From: Pseudomarimonas sp964350895
GTDB lineage: Bacteria; Pseudomonadota; Gammaproteobacteria; Xanthomonadales; Xanthomonadaceae
Length of the DNA stretch: 5,709 nt
Direction of reading: 5' to 3'
NCBI GenBank assembly: GCA_964350895.1
Contig: CAYGMG010000201.1
Span: forward strand, 1 to 5,709
A program made the position numbers and the translations under genes. Each line of letters opens with the position of its first letter. Positions within the stretch are counted from its first letter, which is position 1. The notes below the pieces were generated by a model. It saw only the letters and a program-made list of their open reading frames with translations, was not told the DNA's origin and ran no database searches. Below, one piece after another: positions 5,697 to 5,709 of this stretch.

Positions 5697-5709
5697 TGTG
5701 GGAGCGGAT
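5697..5709 (+). repeat. REP-like element, start of a second copy cut by the window end
   Basis: TGTGGGAGCGGAT at 5697-5709 is the exact reverse complement of 5463-5475, the head and first arm of the complete minus-strand copy. Identity covers all 13 bases up to the window end. The rest of the palindrome should follow beyond 5709. The two copies face each other with their heads, separated by 221 bases. Confidence 0.6.

Larger units (their letters stand above)
5140..5709. other. Gene-free, repeat-rich region downstream of nuoN
   Basis: No convincing gene, tRNA or rRNA is seen in these 570 bases. Open frames that cross it on either strand lack family motifs, a plausible ribosome binding site or coding-like codon use, and several run over nuoN in the wrong frame. 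What is visible is several short inverted repeats (5145-5197, 5295-5325, 5454-5468, 5630-5657), a run of seven C at 5506-5512, and the 9-mer TGACCGGCA twice, 43 bases apart (5516-5524 and 5559-5567). The repeat content suggests accumulated interspersed intergenic repeats rather than a decayed gene. No remnant of rimP, nusA or a methionine tRNA, common downstream neighbours of nuo in related bacteria, is recognisable. Confidence 0.65.

Noticed and set aside
5140..5709. A tRNA gene, CRISPR array or riboswitch in the post-nuoN region
   Set aside because: No cloverleaf with a T-loop GTTCAAATC-like motif, no regularly spaced repeats, and no aptamer signature I recognise. The hairpins present are better explained as intergenic repeats or a 3' end structure.

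Overview
This window holds the distal end of a bacterial nuo operon, which encodes NADH:quinone oxidoreductase (respiratory complex I). In order it carries the last codons of nuoK, then complete nuoL, nuoM and nuoN, all on the + strand. The rest, about 570 bases, has no gene I can defend. The DNA is GC-rich with strong G/C third-position preference. The NuoL and NuoM N-termini and the REP-like sequences in the tail look most like a gammaproteobacterium of the Xanthomonadaceae/Lysobacteraceae group. That placement rests on recall of family resemblance, not on a search.

Layout: 1-43 is the nuoK 3' end; 44-84 is a short spacer with a compact hairpin and the nuoL ribosome binding site. 85-2139 is nuoL, 2170-3684 is nuoM (alternative start 2161) and 3688-5139 is nuoN (alternative start 3700). 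The gaps are 41, 30 (or 21) and 3 bases, and I see no terminator or promoter between the genes, so they are almost certainly co-transcribed and partly translationally coupled. 5140-5709 is non-coding. It contains a strong GC-rich stem-loop just after nuoN with a competing alternative fold, a complete REP-like palindrome on the minus strand, a second stem-loop with a duplicated 3' arm, and the beginning of a second REP copy cut by the window end.

NuoL, NuoM and NuoN are the three Mrp-antiporter-like subunits of the complex I membrane arm, and NuoK is the small subunit linking them toward the quinone-proximal part. Electron transfer in the hydrophilic arm drives charge movement along a chain of buried Glu/Lys/His residues in these subunits, and each is thought to move protons. 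All the key charged residues I could locate are intact, so the three genes look functional. The one protein-level oddity is a His/Asp-rich pentapeptide repeat in a NuoL loop.

I did not find a previously undescribed system. The most interesting non-routine material is the repeat-rich tail after nuoN. In many proteobacteria rimP-nusA-infB (often with a tRNA) lies downstream of nuo; no trace of these is visible before the window ends.
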